From assembly GCA_012797695.1 (NCBI GenBank), contig JAAZOQ010000305.1, positions 1 to 43,475 on the forward strand: 43,475 bases of DNA, written 5' to 3'. The stretch is from Anaerolineaceae bacterium. GTDB lineage: Bacteria; Chloroflexota; Anaerolineae; Anaerolineales; Anaerolineaceae. The stretch's first letter is position 1, and each line of letters starts with the position of its first letter. This document shows, in pieces, positions 32,284 to 39,769 of the stretch. A program made the translations under genes and the position numbers. The notes under the pieces are model-generated. The model saw only the letters and a list, made by a program, of their open reading frames with translations. It was not told the DNA's origin and did not search any database.

Positions 32284-33275
32284 ATCTGTCTCATCGAGAA
32301 CGTATCGAACGAACCATTCAGGGCGCGCAGGTTGATCGTCCTGCTGTCTCTCTGTGGCGGCATTTCCCGGTGGATGATCAATCACCGGAGACGCTGGCGC
32401 GCTCCGTGCTGAATTTTCAAAAGCGGTTTGATTTTGATTTCGTCAAGATCACCTCAGCTTCTTCCTATTGCTTGCTGGACTGGGGAGTGAAAGATGAATG
32501 GAGGGGTAACCCGGAAGGAACGCGGCAATACGTGCACCAGCCGGTACAAACGGCCGAAGACTGGCAAAAGATTCAACTCTTCCCGATGAAGGGATCCAAA
32601 CTGTTTGAGCAGCTGCGGGCTTTCGAGCTGGTGCGCAAGAACACCCCCGATACCACCCCGGTCCTGCCCACCATTTTCAGTCCCCTTTCGCAGGCGAAGA
32701 ATCTGGTCGGCAAAGAAAATCTGGTAGCTCACCTGCGCCAATCCCCGGATCAGGTGCTGGGGGCCTTACAGGTCATTACTGACCTGACCCTCGAATTTAT
32801 CCAGCTGCTGAAGACCATTCACGTGGACGGAATCTTCTTCGCTGTGCAGCAGGCGCAATATTCCCTGCTTACGCGGGAAGAATTTCAGAAATTTGGAGCT
32901 GCCTTCGATCTGCAAATTCTCGATGCGGCCAAGGACTTCTGGTTCAATCTGGGACATCTGCACGGCACCCACGTCATGTTCGACGAATTAAGCCAGTACC
33001 CGGTACAGGTGCTCAACTGGCACGATTTGGAGACATATCCGGGGCTGGATGAAGGGAAAAAACTATTCCCGCGCGGGGCGGTGTGCGGTGGGCTGCAGCA
33101 GTGGCAAACGCTTGCATATGGCACGCCTGAAAGCGTCAAGGCAGAAAGCCGGCGCGCCATCGAACGCACGCAGGGCAAGCGGTTCATTCTGGGAACGGGA
33201 TGCGTTACCCCGATCATTGCCCCAGACGCGAACCTTTTCGCGGCCCGCGAAGTCGTCGAAGAATATCTGGGCTAA
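32280..33275 (+). CDS. Uroporphyrinogen decarboxylase-family protein
   Basis: About 331 residues from [15 protein letters not shown], with GGAGGG before it and an ATGA overlap with gtrA. It has the (beta/alpha)8 UROD fold pattern, with E-R-I-E-R-T-I at the start, L-H-G-T-H and L-N-W-H-D in the C-terminal half, and G-T-G-C-V-T-P near the end. The R-Q-A-G-R motif of true HemE is missing (L-W-R-H-F-P in its place). It is therefore more likely a UROD-like methyltransferase relative (MtaA/CmuA group) than the haem enzyme. No haem or corrinoid genes are adjacent. Confidence 0.82.
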   Translation: MNLSHRERIERTIQGAQVDRPAVSLWRHFPVDDQSPETLARSVLNFQKRFDFDFVKITSASSYCLLDWGVKDEWRGNPEGTRQYVHQPVQTAEDWQKIQLFPMKGSKLFEQLRAFELVRKNTPDTTPVLPTIFSPLSQAKNLVGKENLVAHLRQSPDQVLGALQVITDLTLEFIQLLKTIHVDGIFFAVQQAQYSLLTREEFQKFGAAFDLQILDAAKDFWFNLGHLHGTHVMFDELSQYPVQVLNWHDLETYPGLDEGKKLFPRGAVCGGLQQWQTLAYGTPESVKAESRRAIERTQGKRFILGTGCVTPIIAPDANLFAAREVVEEYLG

Positions 33276-33281
33276 TCCTCT

Positions 33282-33860
33282 ATGAGCAGCCCCCGAATCA
33301 TCAGCGGCACAGCCAGAGGAATCCGACTGCAATCGGTCCCCGGAGATACGACCCGACCGGTCACAGATCGCGTCAAGGAAGCCGTTTTCAACATTCTCTC
33401 AACGGATATTGTGGACGGAAACTTTCTCGACCTGTTTGGTGGGACGGGCAGTATCGGAATCGAAGCACTTTCGCGCGGAGCTGAAAAAGCTACCCTGATC
33501 GACCTGCATTCCCAGGCCGTGACTACCATCAAAAATAACCTCAAAACTACCCGTCTCGAAGGGAAAGCTACCGTGCATCAGGTGGATGCTTTCCGTTTTC
33601 TGGCGGGAAAAGCCAATCAGAAGTTCGATTACATTTACATCGCGCCGCCGCAGTACAAACAAATGTGGCTGACGGCACTGCACCTGGTGGATGAACACAT
33701 GGACTGGCTGGTTGAGGACGGCTGGGTAATTGTGCAAATCCATCCGGTCGAACTGGAACCGGTAGAGCTTCAGAATCTGGTCGAATTCGACCGGCGCCAG
33801 TATGGATCCACGGTAGTGCTGTTTTATGAGCCTAAAGCGGTTGCGGAGCAGAATAGCTGA
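33282..33860 (+). CDS. rsmD: 16S rRNA (guanine-966-N2) methyltransferase RsmD
   Basis: The 192-residue methyltransferase opens with P-R-I-I-S-G-T-A-R-G and R-P-V-T-D-R-V-K-E-A-V-F-N-I-L, the RsmD signature. Motif I is L-D-L-F-G-G-T-G-S-I-G-I-E-A-L-S-R-G. Motif IV is I-A-P-P-Q-Y (121-125) instead of D-P-P-Y, so the catalytic Asp is replaced by Ala. I recall this variant in some RsmD-like proteins, so it may be a subfamily trait. It follows the UroD-family gene by six bases without a clear ribosome binding site. Its last 29 bases overlap the converging Nudix gene. Confidence 0.88.
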   Translation: MSSPRIISGTARGIRLQSVPGDTTRPVTDRVKEAVFNILSTDIVDGNFLDLFGGTGSIGIEALSRGAEKATLIDLHSQAVTTIKNNLKTTRLEGKATVHQVDAFRFLAGKANQKFDYIYIAPPQYKQMWLTALHLVDEHMDWLVEDGWVIVQIHPVELEPVELQNLVEFDRRQYGSTVVLFYEPKAVAEQNS

Positions 33861-34347
33861 AAGTAGCGACCAATTTTCCGACTGAATCGTAGGAATAATG
33901 ACCAAAGAAGATCTGGTCATTATTTTTTATCTTCTCGATGAGCATGGGGATGTCTTCCACCACGGGGTATTGAGGCAATTCATCCACGGCAATCCATTCC
34001 AGTTCTCCCTCTTCGGAAGGCCGTGGCTCACCCACGAGGCGGGATCCGCTCAGCACGAACATGAGGATCCCCTGCGAGGGCTGTACTTCGATGGTGACAA
34101 CGCCGCACAAATGCAGATCCGTGCATTCAAGACCAGATTCTTCAAGTAATTCGCGGCGGGCAGAAGAAAGAACGTCTTCACCATTTTCGATGTGGCCGCC
34201 AATGCCATTGTAGTGACCGGCCCAGATCTTTTTGGTAAGAGGGGCCTTTTGCATAAGTACTTTCTCCTCGCGCAGCAGCAGAGTGAGCGTGCGGGCTACA
34301 AAACTATAACGCCCGGGCAGGATGATTTGTGGGTTCAGATCGGTCAT
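33832..34347 (-). CDS. Nudix hydrolase (MutT/8-oxo-dGTPase-like)
   Basis: The 171-residue protein has a Nudix box from G-G-H-I-E-N-G-E-D (about 50-58) to R-R-E-L-L-E-E-S-G-L at 73. The surrounding pattern M-Q-K-A-P-L-T-K-K-I-W-A-G-H-Y-N-G-I-G-G-H resembles 8-oxo-dGTP diphosphatases, with a trailing E-W-I-A-V-D-E-L-P. Substrate is not decided. The ribosome binding site GGAG lies directly behind the T tract of the terminator that ends the phosphofructokinase gene, leaving no room for a separate promoter. Confidence 0.88.
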   Translation of the reverse strand: MTDLNPQIILPGRYSFVARTLTLLLREEKVLMQKAPLTKKIWAGHYNGIGGHIENGEDVLSSARRELLEESGLECTDLHLCGVVTIEVQPSQGILMFVLSGSRLVGEPRPSEEGELEWIAVDELPQYPVVEDIPMLIEKIKNNDQIFFGHYSYDSVGKLVATFSYSAPQPL

Positions 34348-34355
34348 TTGCGCTC

Positions 34356-34388
34356 CAAAAAGACCTGGATAATTGCTTATCCAGGTCT
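34356..34388 (-). terminator. Terminator between phosphofructokinase and Nudix genes
   Basis: A perfect 12-bp stem AGACCTGGATAA with its complement surrounds a four-base loop and is followed on the minus strand by TTTTT, then the Nudix ribosome binding site and ATG within about 15 bases. Confidence 0.85.
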
Positions 34389-34401
34389 GGGTTTGAGAAA
34401 C

Positions 34402-35571
34402 TTAGCTCAAGAACATGGGAATGCCCATGAAATCGCGAATCTTGGGCTTGTATTGCTCGATATCGTAGAAGCTGGGCACATCCACGCGTTTCTGTCCGGC
34501 CAGGACCATGTTAATGGGTACGGTGGTGTATTTGCCGCCATGCAGGGCAACCAGTTTGCCGGTCTCGTTGCGTTTGATCAACTGCACGGCCAGGTTGCCA
34601 TAAGACATGGCAACCATACGATCCAGAGAGTCAGGAGCGCCGGAGCGCATCAAATAGCCTAATTGCTGATACATGATGTCATAGCCAGTCAGCCGCTTGA
34701 TCTCAGAAGCCGTGATCTCGCCGACCCCTCCCAGCTTGCGGTGACCGTAGGCATCCGCCTCGCCAGTTTCGACGATGTCCCCACCTTCGATGGTAGCGCC
34801 TTCGCTAATGGTCATCATGCAATAGTGGGAAGGATTGCTCTTCTTATCCTCTACCAGGAATTTGGCCAACTTATCCATATCGAAGGGGACTTCAGAAATA
34901 ATGGAGCGATCGACGTAAGCCAGGTAAGAAGTGATCAGACTGGTTTCACCGGAATTGCGGCCGAACAGCTCGACGATACCGATACGTTCGTGGGAACCCA
35001 CAGAAGTGCGCATGTTGGTGATGAAATCCACACTGCGGGTAACGGCAGTAGAAAAACCAATGCAGTAATCGGTGCCGAAGACATCATTATCCATGGTCTT
35101 GGGAATAGCCACAACCGGGAAACCTTCTTTGCTGAGGCGAACGGAGAAACTCAAGGTGTCATCGCCGCCAATGGTGACCAGGGTATCGATGCCGAGATTG
35201 TCAAGCACCTTCAAAATGTAGTCGGTGTAATCCATCATCCCATCTGGGGCGATCTGCTTGCCATACTGGGAATTCTTGAGAAATTCGGGAACCGTGCCGG
35301 CTTTCACTTTCTGCGGATTGGTACGGGAAGTGTGGAGAAAGGTACCCCCGGAGCGGTCAATCGTGCGCACATCCTCGCGATCCAGAGGACGGACGTATTG
35401 GTCGCGGCTTTCAGGGTCGTCCAAGTTGTACTGCAAAAGGCCTGCCCAGCCTCTGCGGATGCCCACCATTTTGTAACCCAGTTCAAAAGCGCTCATGGCT
35501 ACAGCTTTCATGCATGGGTTCAAGCCTGGAACATCACCACCACCTGTTAAAATTCCAATTGTCTTTGTCAT
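34402..35571 (-). CDS. 6-phosphofructokinase, pyrophosphate-type signature
   Basis: The 389-residue group II/III phosphofructokinase has G-G-G-D-V-P-G-L-N near the start, G-G-D-D-T (135-139) and P-K-T-M-D-N-D (157-163). Asp138 in place of the ATP-type Gly, together with Lys158 in place of Gly, is the residue pair known to favour pyrophosphate over ATP; catalytic Asp161/163 are present. It would run a reversible fructose-6-phosphate to fructose-1,6-bisphosphate step in the cytoplasm. Ribosome binding site CAGGAG. It starts 33 bases after a soluble histidine kinase gene and ends at a strong terminator. Some proteins with the Asp/Lys pair still use ATP. Confidence 0.92.
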   Translation of the reverse strand: MTKTIGILTGGGDVPGLNPCMKAVAMSAFELGYKMVGIRRGWAGLLQYNLDDPESRDQYVRPLDREDVRTIDRSGGTFLHTSRTNPQKVKAGTVPEFLKNSQYGKQIAPDGMMDYTDYILKVLDNLGIDTLVTIGGDDTLSFSVRLSKEGFPVVAIPKTMDNDVFGTDYCIGFSTAVTRSVDFITNMRTSVGSHERIGIVELFGRNSGETSLITSYLAYVDRSIISEVPFDMDKLAKFLVEDKKSNPSHYCMMTISEGATIEGGDIVETGEADAYGHRKLGGVGEITASEIKRLTGYDIMYQQLGYLMRSGAPDSLDRMVAMSYGNLAVQLIKRNETGKLVALHGGKYTTVPINMVLAGQKRVDVPSFYDIEQYKPKIRDFMGIPMFLS

Positions 35572-35604
35572 ATTGAACTCCTGGATGAAAAATGATGATA
35601 CAAA

Positions 35605-36675
35605 TCAACTATTCGCCGCTTGATCGGGAATAGGTACCTGCAAATTGACATCCGTGCCTTTTTCTGGGCTGGAGTTAATGTTCAAAAAGCCACCCAGCAT
35701 CGTTACGCGTTCCTGCAGCAGCTTCAAGCCGAGGCCGCCAGAATCTTTCAAGGAACCAGTATCAAAACCTTTGCCATTGTCCTTGATCGCTAATTTAATA
35801 TTGGCTGGATCAATAGAAAGGCTGACATCGATCTTCATTTTGCTGGCGTTCTCGAGATTGTGTTTTACGGAATTCCCCACTAACTCCTGAACGGAGCGGA
35901 AGATGAAAATATCCAGAAAGGGATCCAGCTTTTGCTCCCCACCCGAGATATTGCTGCCTACCTCGATGCCCGTTTGTTCTTTGATGTTCATCAAATAGCG
36001 TTTGAGTGTGGGAATTAGTCCCAGGTCGTCGATCATCATGGGGCGCAGATCATCGATATACGAACGCACCTTCTGAAAGGTGTTCATCGAAGAAGTCTTC
36101 AATTTTTCGAGTTCTTCTTTGGCCTTAGTGGGGTCCATGTCGAACATGCGCGAGGTGATCTCTGTCTGAACGATAAAATTCGAAAGCGCCTGGGCGGGTC
36201 CATCGTGCATCTGGCGCGACAAACGCTGGCGTTCAGCTTCCTGCGTGTTAACCAGCATTTCAAGGGTGGCCAGCGAATTTTGCGGCTGCCCCGCCTGGCT
36301 GGGCAATTGATTCGAGCCGACGAAATGATCGAGAATTGTATCCAGTAATTTCTTGTATTTTTGCAGTCCGGCAAGCTGCTCCTGCAGGCGATCGACCTGA
36401 GCCCTGACCACCAGCAAACGCTGTTGGGCATCCATCGCGTTAGTGAAAATATCCCGAATGCTCTGTCGAGAGGCATTATCGGGGTTCGTTTGCACCTGCT
36501 GTAATTGAGCGGTTACATTGGCTTTTTTCTGAGTCAAACGATTGAGTTCAGTCTGACTCTGATCGATGGTGGTGTTGATCTCTTTGATACTGGCATTGGT
36601 TTGTTGCAGCTCTTCTTTCAAGAAATCAATGAAGTTATCCGAAGAATTTGCATCCGTGTTGGGTTGATTGTCCAT
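35605..36675 (-). CDS. Cytoplasmic sensor histidine kinase, DegS-like
   Basis: The 356-residue protein has no membrane segment. Residues about 15-115 form a long Gln-rich coiled coil. A HisKA_3 domain follows, with His157 in R-L-S-R-Q-M-H-D-G-P-A-Q. A HATPase_c domain ends it, with an N-box near E-L-V-G-N-S-V-K-H, D-N-G-K-G-F and G-L-G-L-K-L-L-Q-E-R. Coiled-coil plus HisKA_3 is the layout of Bacillus DegS. No response regulator is adjacent, so it is an orphan here. The phosphofructokinase gene is next in the transcript. Ribosome binding site AGGAG. Confidence 0.9.
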   Translation of the reverse strand: MDNQPNTDANSSDNFIDFLKEELQQTNASIKEINTTIDQSQTELNRLTQKKANVTAQLQQVQTNPDNASRQSIRDIFTNAMDAQQRLLVVRAQVDRLQEQLAGLQKYKKLLDTILDHFVGSNQLPSQAGQPQNSLATLEMLVNTQEAERQRLSRQMHDGPAQALSNFIVQTEITSRMFDMDPTKAKEELEKLKTSSMNTFQKVRSYIDDLRPMMIDDLGLIPTLKRYLMNIKEQTGIEVGSNISGGEQKLDPFLDIFIFRSVQELVGNSVKHNLENASKMKIDVSLSIDPANIKLAIKDNGKGFDTGSLKDSGGLGLKLLQERVTMLGGFLNINSSPEKGTDVNLQVPIPDQAANS

Positions 36676-36715
36676 CGATTACTCCTGATTGCCAGTACAA
36701 GCTGAATTAATAAAA

Positions 36716-36730
36716 AAGTATAGCATACTT
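36716..36730 (-). promoter_or_regulatory. Promoter with palindrome upstream of the DegS-like kinase
   Basis: AAGTAT-AGC-ATACTT is a perfect 6-3-6 palindrome. On the minus strand it contains a TATACT -10 box (36722-36717) with GTTCAA 16 bases upstream; a TATAAT lies just before it. The palindrome could be an operator. On the minus strand it is followed by six T, so a weak terminator for the glycosyltransferase operon is the other reading. Confidence 0.4.
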
Positions 36731-36743
36731 ATTATAGCTTGAA

Positions 36744-38207
36744 CTATTGTAAATCAATGATCACAACTGTTTGTGGTTGATTTTGGTAATTCGCAGTGAA
36801 CGTTTGAACTACCCGTCCCCACTGGCTGGAACTGGAATACCAATCAGAAAAACCTACGAAATAAGCACAACCTTTTTCCAGCAGGTATTGATGCAGGCGG
36901 GGCTCGTCGCGCATAAAAGGAATGACTTCCGGGTTGGCCAACCCCGCCAGGTCAACGAGCTGATGGCCGGAGAAATATCCCATTGCCCCAATGTCGTGGA
37001 CTGCAATGATCTTCTCAGAAGGAACGTTTTCCGCTACCCAGCGGGCTGGCTGAACCATCAAATGGTCAATCAAAGAAATGTCCTGGCAATAAGCGGATAA
37101 GCCCGTGAAATAGAAAGCCACGGCAGTACACAGGGTCAAAGTGGCCCAGGAAAACTGGCCGAGCTTTTGCCAGCGCGGCAGGCGGATGCGCTGGAGCAGC
37201 CAAAACATTCCCAGCAAGCTGACCACCAGATAAGGCGCAATGATAGGTATCAGGTAGCGCCCGTGCTGGTAAGTTACCGGTAAGCGGATGGCATAAACCA
37301 GGATGCTTCCCAAAATCCACAGGATCATGCCGGCAGCAGGCACTGAGCGGTGCTGGAAAGTAAAAACGATGGCGGCGATAAATCCGGGCAGGAGGACGAT
37401 GCCGGTTCCCGTCAAAATGGGCAGTATTTCCTGCCCGATGCGAGTCAACAAAGGTAGTGCCCAGCGGGCACTGTATTCCTGCTGCTTGGCGTAAAAGGTG
37501 TTGGGGAAGAAAGCGCCGGTGGTAGAAACATTGAAGGCAATGTAAGCTGACAGCAAAACGACGAATGGAAGAACAAGCGCAAAAATGGCACGAACTGGTT
37601 CCTTTTTCTGGAGGCAGCGCGACACGAATACCAGCAAAATTGGGCCAAGCAGGGTCAACCCATCAGGACGTACCCAGAGAATCAGGCCAGCAAACAAGCC
37701 AATCTTCCCCCAGCACGGATGTTCTTGCGCCAACAGAAAGAATAAAGCCAGGATGAGGGCAGAATACAAAATGGTTTCCATCCCTGAGCCGGCGGCCCAG
37801 AGCAGGTGCCATTCGCTGGCAAGTACAAAAGCGGCCAAAAGGAGACCCGAGAAGGGAAGATCAATAAATGCGGAGAGTGTTTTTACCCCCAGCCAGATGG
37901 TCAAAGAGAACAGCAGAATCGAAAAAACGAAGGTTAACCAGAGACCCGCCTGCGCTGAGATCAGGTCCGCGGCGGCAATGAGCAGGGTCCACAGCGGAGA
38001 AGTGGACCCTCCCGAGACAGTGCCGGCAGTATAACTCCACTGGCCAGAGGCGGCCAGATTGCGGGCATAGGTCTGATGAATCCAGGCATCATCCAGCGGG
38101 AATCCGCCGCCGGATTGCATCTGTCCGCTTACGACAAAGACCGTTGCCAGGAGCAAGGATAGAAAAAAGATCACGAAAGCCGGGTGCTTCAAGAGGAATG
38201 TTTTCAT
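36744..38207 (-). CDS. Polytopic GT-C-like glycosyltransferase (third of trio)
   Basis: The 487-residue membrane protein has about ten to twelve hydrophobic helices, an N-terminal signal anchor and a first periplasmic loop bearing D-D-A-W-I-H-Q-T-Y-A-R-N (about 39-50). An acidic pair in that loop is typical of lipid-linked-sugar-using GT-C enzymes. The C-terminal tail carries a soluble domain with A-V-H-D-I-G-A-M-G-Y-F-S-G. It overlaps the gene before it by ATGA. Acceptor and sugar are unknown. Confidence 0.8.
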   Translation of the reverse strand: MKTFLLKHPAFVIFFLSLLLATVFVVSGQMQSGGGFPLDDAWIHQTYARNLAASGQWSYTAGTVSGGSTSPLWTLLIAAADLISAQAGLWLTFVFSILLFSLTIWLGVKTLSAFIDLPFSGLLLAAFVLASEWHLLWAAGSGMETILYSALILALFFLLAQEHPCWGKIGLFAGLILWVRPDGLTLLGPILLVFVSRCLQKKEPVRAIFALVLPFVVLLSAYIAFNVSTTGAFFPNTFYAKQQEYSARWALPLLTRIGQEILPILTGTGIVLLPGFIAAIVFTFQHRSVPAAGMILWILGSILVYAIRLPVTYQHGRYLIPIIAPYLVVSLLGMFWLLQRIRLPRWQKLGQFSWATLTLCTAVAFYFTGLSAYCQDISLIDHLMVQPARWVAENVPSEKIIAVHDIGAMGYFSGHQLVDLAGLANPEVIPFMRDEPRLHQYLLEKGCAYFVGFSDWYSSSSQWGRVVQTFTANYQNQPQTVVIIDLQ

Positions 38208-39769
38208 GGCAGGGTAACCTGATAAATCTTGCTCTTTTCAAACTGTCCCCAATAAGAAAGGGAGGGATCCTGGCAAAGCGATGTGTAACAATCATCGAAT
38301 TCAGGGGTGTGGTCGGACGCGACGATCAAATAGTGGATCTGATACCTTTTCATCGCGCTGAGAGCGTCTGAGAGGCTTCCAGAGGTCATCTGGATGGAAG
38401 AGTAACCTGTGCTCAGGGTAAAGCCCGGAGAATCGTTGACCATGAACTGCTGGTCGCTGGAAACGCCGTGTGCCCGCAAAAAGTTGCCCAGCCCGGCGAA
38501 CTCGACATATTGTGCATCAAATTTGCCCCCAAAAGTCTTGCTGGCAAAGAAACCAGCCGAGAGAAGCGCTGTGAGAACGAGGAAAGTACTGCCAAGCAGA
38601 CGCAGAGAACGTTCAGGCTTCCATCGGCGCCAGTGAGCGATACGAGTAATGGCCGCGGCGAAACCGAGGGGGATCATGGCCCAGAGCAGGCACTGGAAGG
38701 CACTCAACGAATGGAAGAAGCCTCCATGCACTCCAGCATAGGGGAACACGAGTGACATCAAGAAAGCAAGCAGGCCCAGCATAAGCAAGTAAAACTGGAT
38801 GATCTTCTGTTTGCGCTGCAGCCACAAGCCATAACCGGCAAAGGGTGCCCAAATGACCAATCCGGCAATCCCCACCCAGGTGCCCAGATTGCTGAGCAAT
38901 GCCTGCAGGCGATCCAGAATCAGTTTCGCAGCACCGGCAGAGAGCCAATGAGCCAACGTGAGCTTTTCAGACGGATAGGCAAAGAGGTCATTGTAGCCCG
39001 TGAAGAACAGGGATAGATTCGACCCTGGCGGGAAAACCCAGTGGAAGACAAGCAGGTTACGAATGAACCAGGGCGAAAGAACAGCAGCGTAGGCAACAAG
39101 CGCCATACCCGCAAACAACAAGGATTGCCCAATCGGCCGGGTCTGGCGCAGCATCCAGAGCGCCAGAAATACCCCCAACAGCCAGAGAATGCCATCTGCT
39201 CGGGTAAGGTGCATCAACCCAGCAACGATCCCCAGGGCCAGCACCCGTCCGATGATTTTTGGCTGTGCAGATTGGGAGAACAGCGAAAGCAATAGAAGAA
39301 AATAGAGGGCGCCCAGAACGCAATAAAGAACAAACGAATCGGGAAGGGTGAAATAAACTGCAAAAAAACCGCTGAAAACTGCCAGGAAAGCGGACGAAAC
39401 CAGATATATATGCTCATGGGTAAAATGTTCAGCGATCAAAACCGTCAGGACCGGGATCAAAGCGGCCAGCAGAATAAAAAAGAAGCGAGCCGCAAAAAAA
39501 CTCTGAGAGTGAAAGAGAATCATCCCCAGAGCGGCAATCACGCTGGTCAGCGGCATCCAATAGGTAAAACTGAGATTGGGCAGTTGAGCCGGATTTGCCA
39601 GATAAGTCCAGATAAAAGGTTCAATACCTCCCTGGCCTGCGGCAATTTGCCTGCCCATCAAGGTGTAATAAGCGGCATCCATGTAGCCTGGCGTCTTCTG
39701 AAGAGTACTGAGAAGGAGCCAGAAAAGTAAACTTACCAGATACAGAAGAACGTATTGCCGGCGTGACAT
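38204..39769 (-). CDS. Polytopic GT-C-like glycosyltransferase, PMT/ArnT-type (second of trio)
   Basis: About 521 residues from the ATG that shares a base with the previous stop (TGATG). Many membrane helices are present, and the first loop reads P-G-Y-M-D-A-A-Y-Y-T-L-M-G-R-Q-I-A, the dolichyl-phosphate-mannose-transferase-like pattern with one acidic residue. The C-terminal periplasmic part has F-A-G-L-G-N-F-L-R-A-H-G and M-V-N-D-S-P. Probably transfers a sugar from a polyprenyl-phosphate carrier to an envelope acceptor. Specificity cannot be read. Confidence 0.8.
   Translation of the reverse strand: MSRRQYVLLYLVSLLFWLLLSTLQKTPGYMDAAYYTLMGRQIAAGQGGIEPFIWTYLANPAQLPNLSFTYWMPLTSVIAALGMILFHSQSFFAARFFFILLAALIPVLTVLIAEHFTHEHIYLVSSAFLAVFSGFFAVYFTLPDSFVLYCVLGALYFLLLLSLFSQSAQPKIIGRVLALGIVAGLMHLTRADGILWLLGVFLALWMLRQTRPIGQSLLFAGMALVAYAAVLSPWFIRNLLVFHWVFPPGSNLSLFFTGYNDLFAYPSEKLTLAHWLSAGAAKLILDRLQALLSNLGTWVGIAGLVIWAPFAGYGLWLQRKQKIIQFYLLMLGLLAFLMSLVFPYAGVHGGFFHSLSAFQCLLWAMIPLGFAAAITRIAHWRRWKPERSLRLLGSTFLVLTALLSAGFFASKTFGGKFDAQYVEFAGLGNFLRAHGVSSDQQFMVNDSPGFTLSTGYSSIQMTSGSLSDALSAMKRYQIHYLIVASDHTPEFDDCYTSLCQDPSLSYWGQFEKSKIYQVTLP

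Noticed and set aside
34663-35550. 295-codon open frame antisense to phosphofructokinase
   Set aside because: Reverse-frame artefact of a well-supported gene; no motif or ribosome binding site.
36744-36760. Separate terminator directly after the glycosyltransferase operon
   Set aside because: No GC-rich hairpin is present. Only the AT-rich palindrome at 36716-36730 could act, and it is recorded as a promoter/operator candidate.
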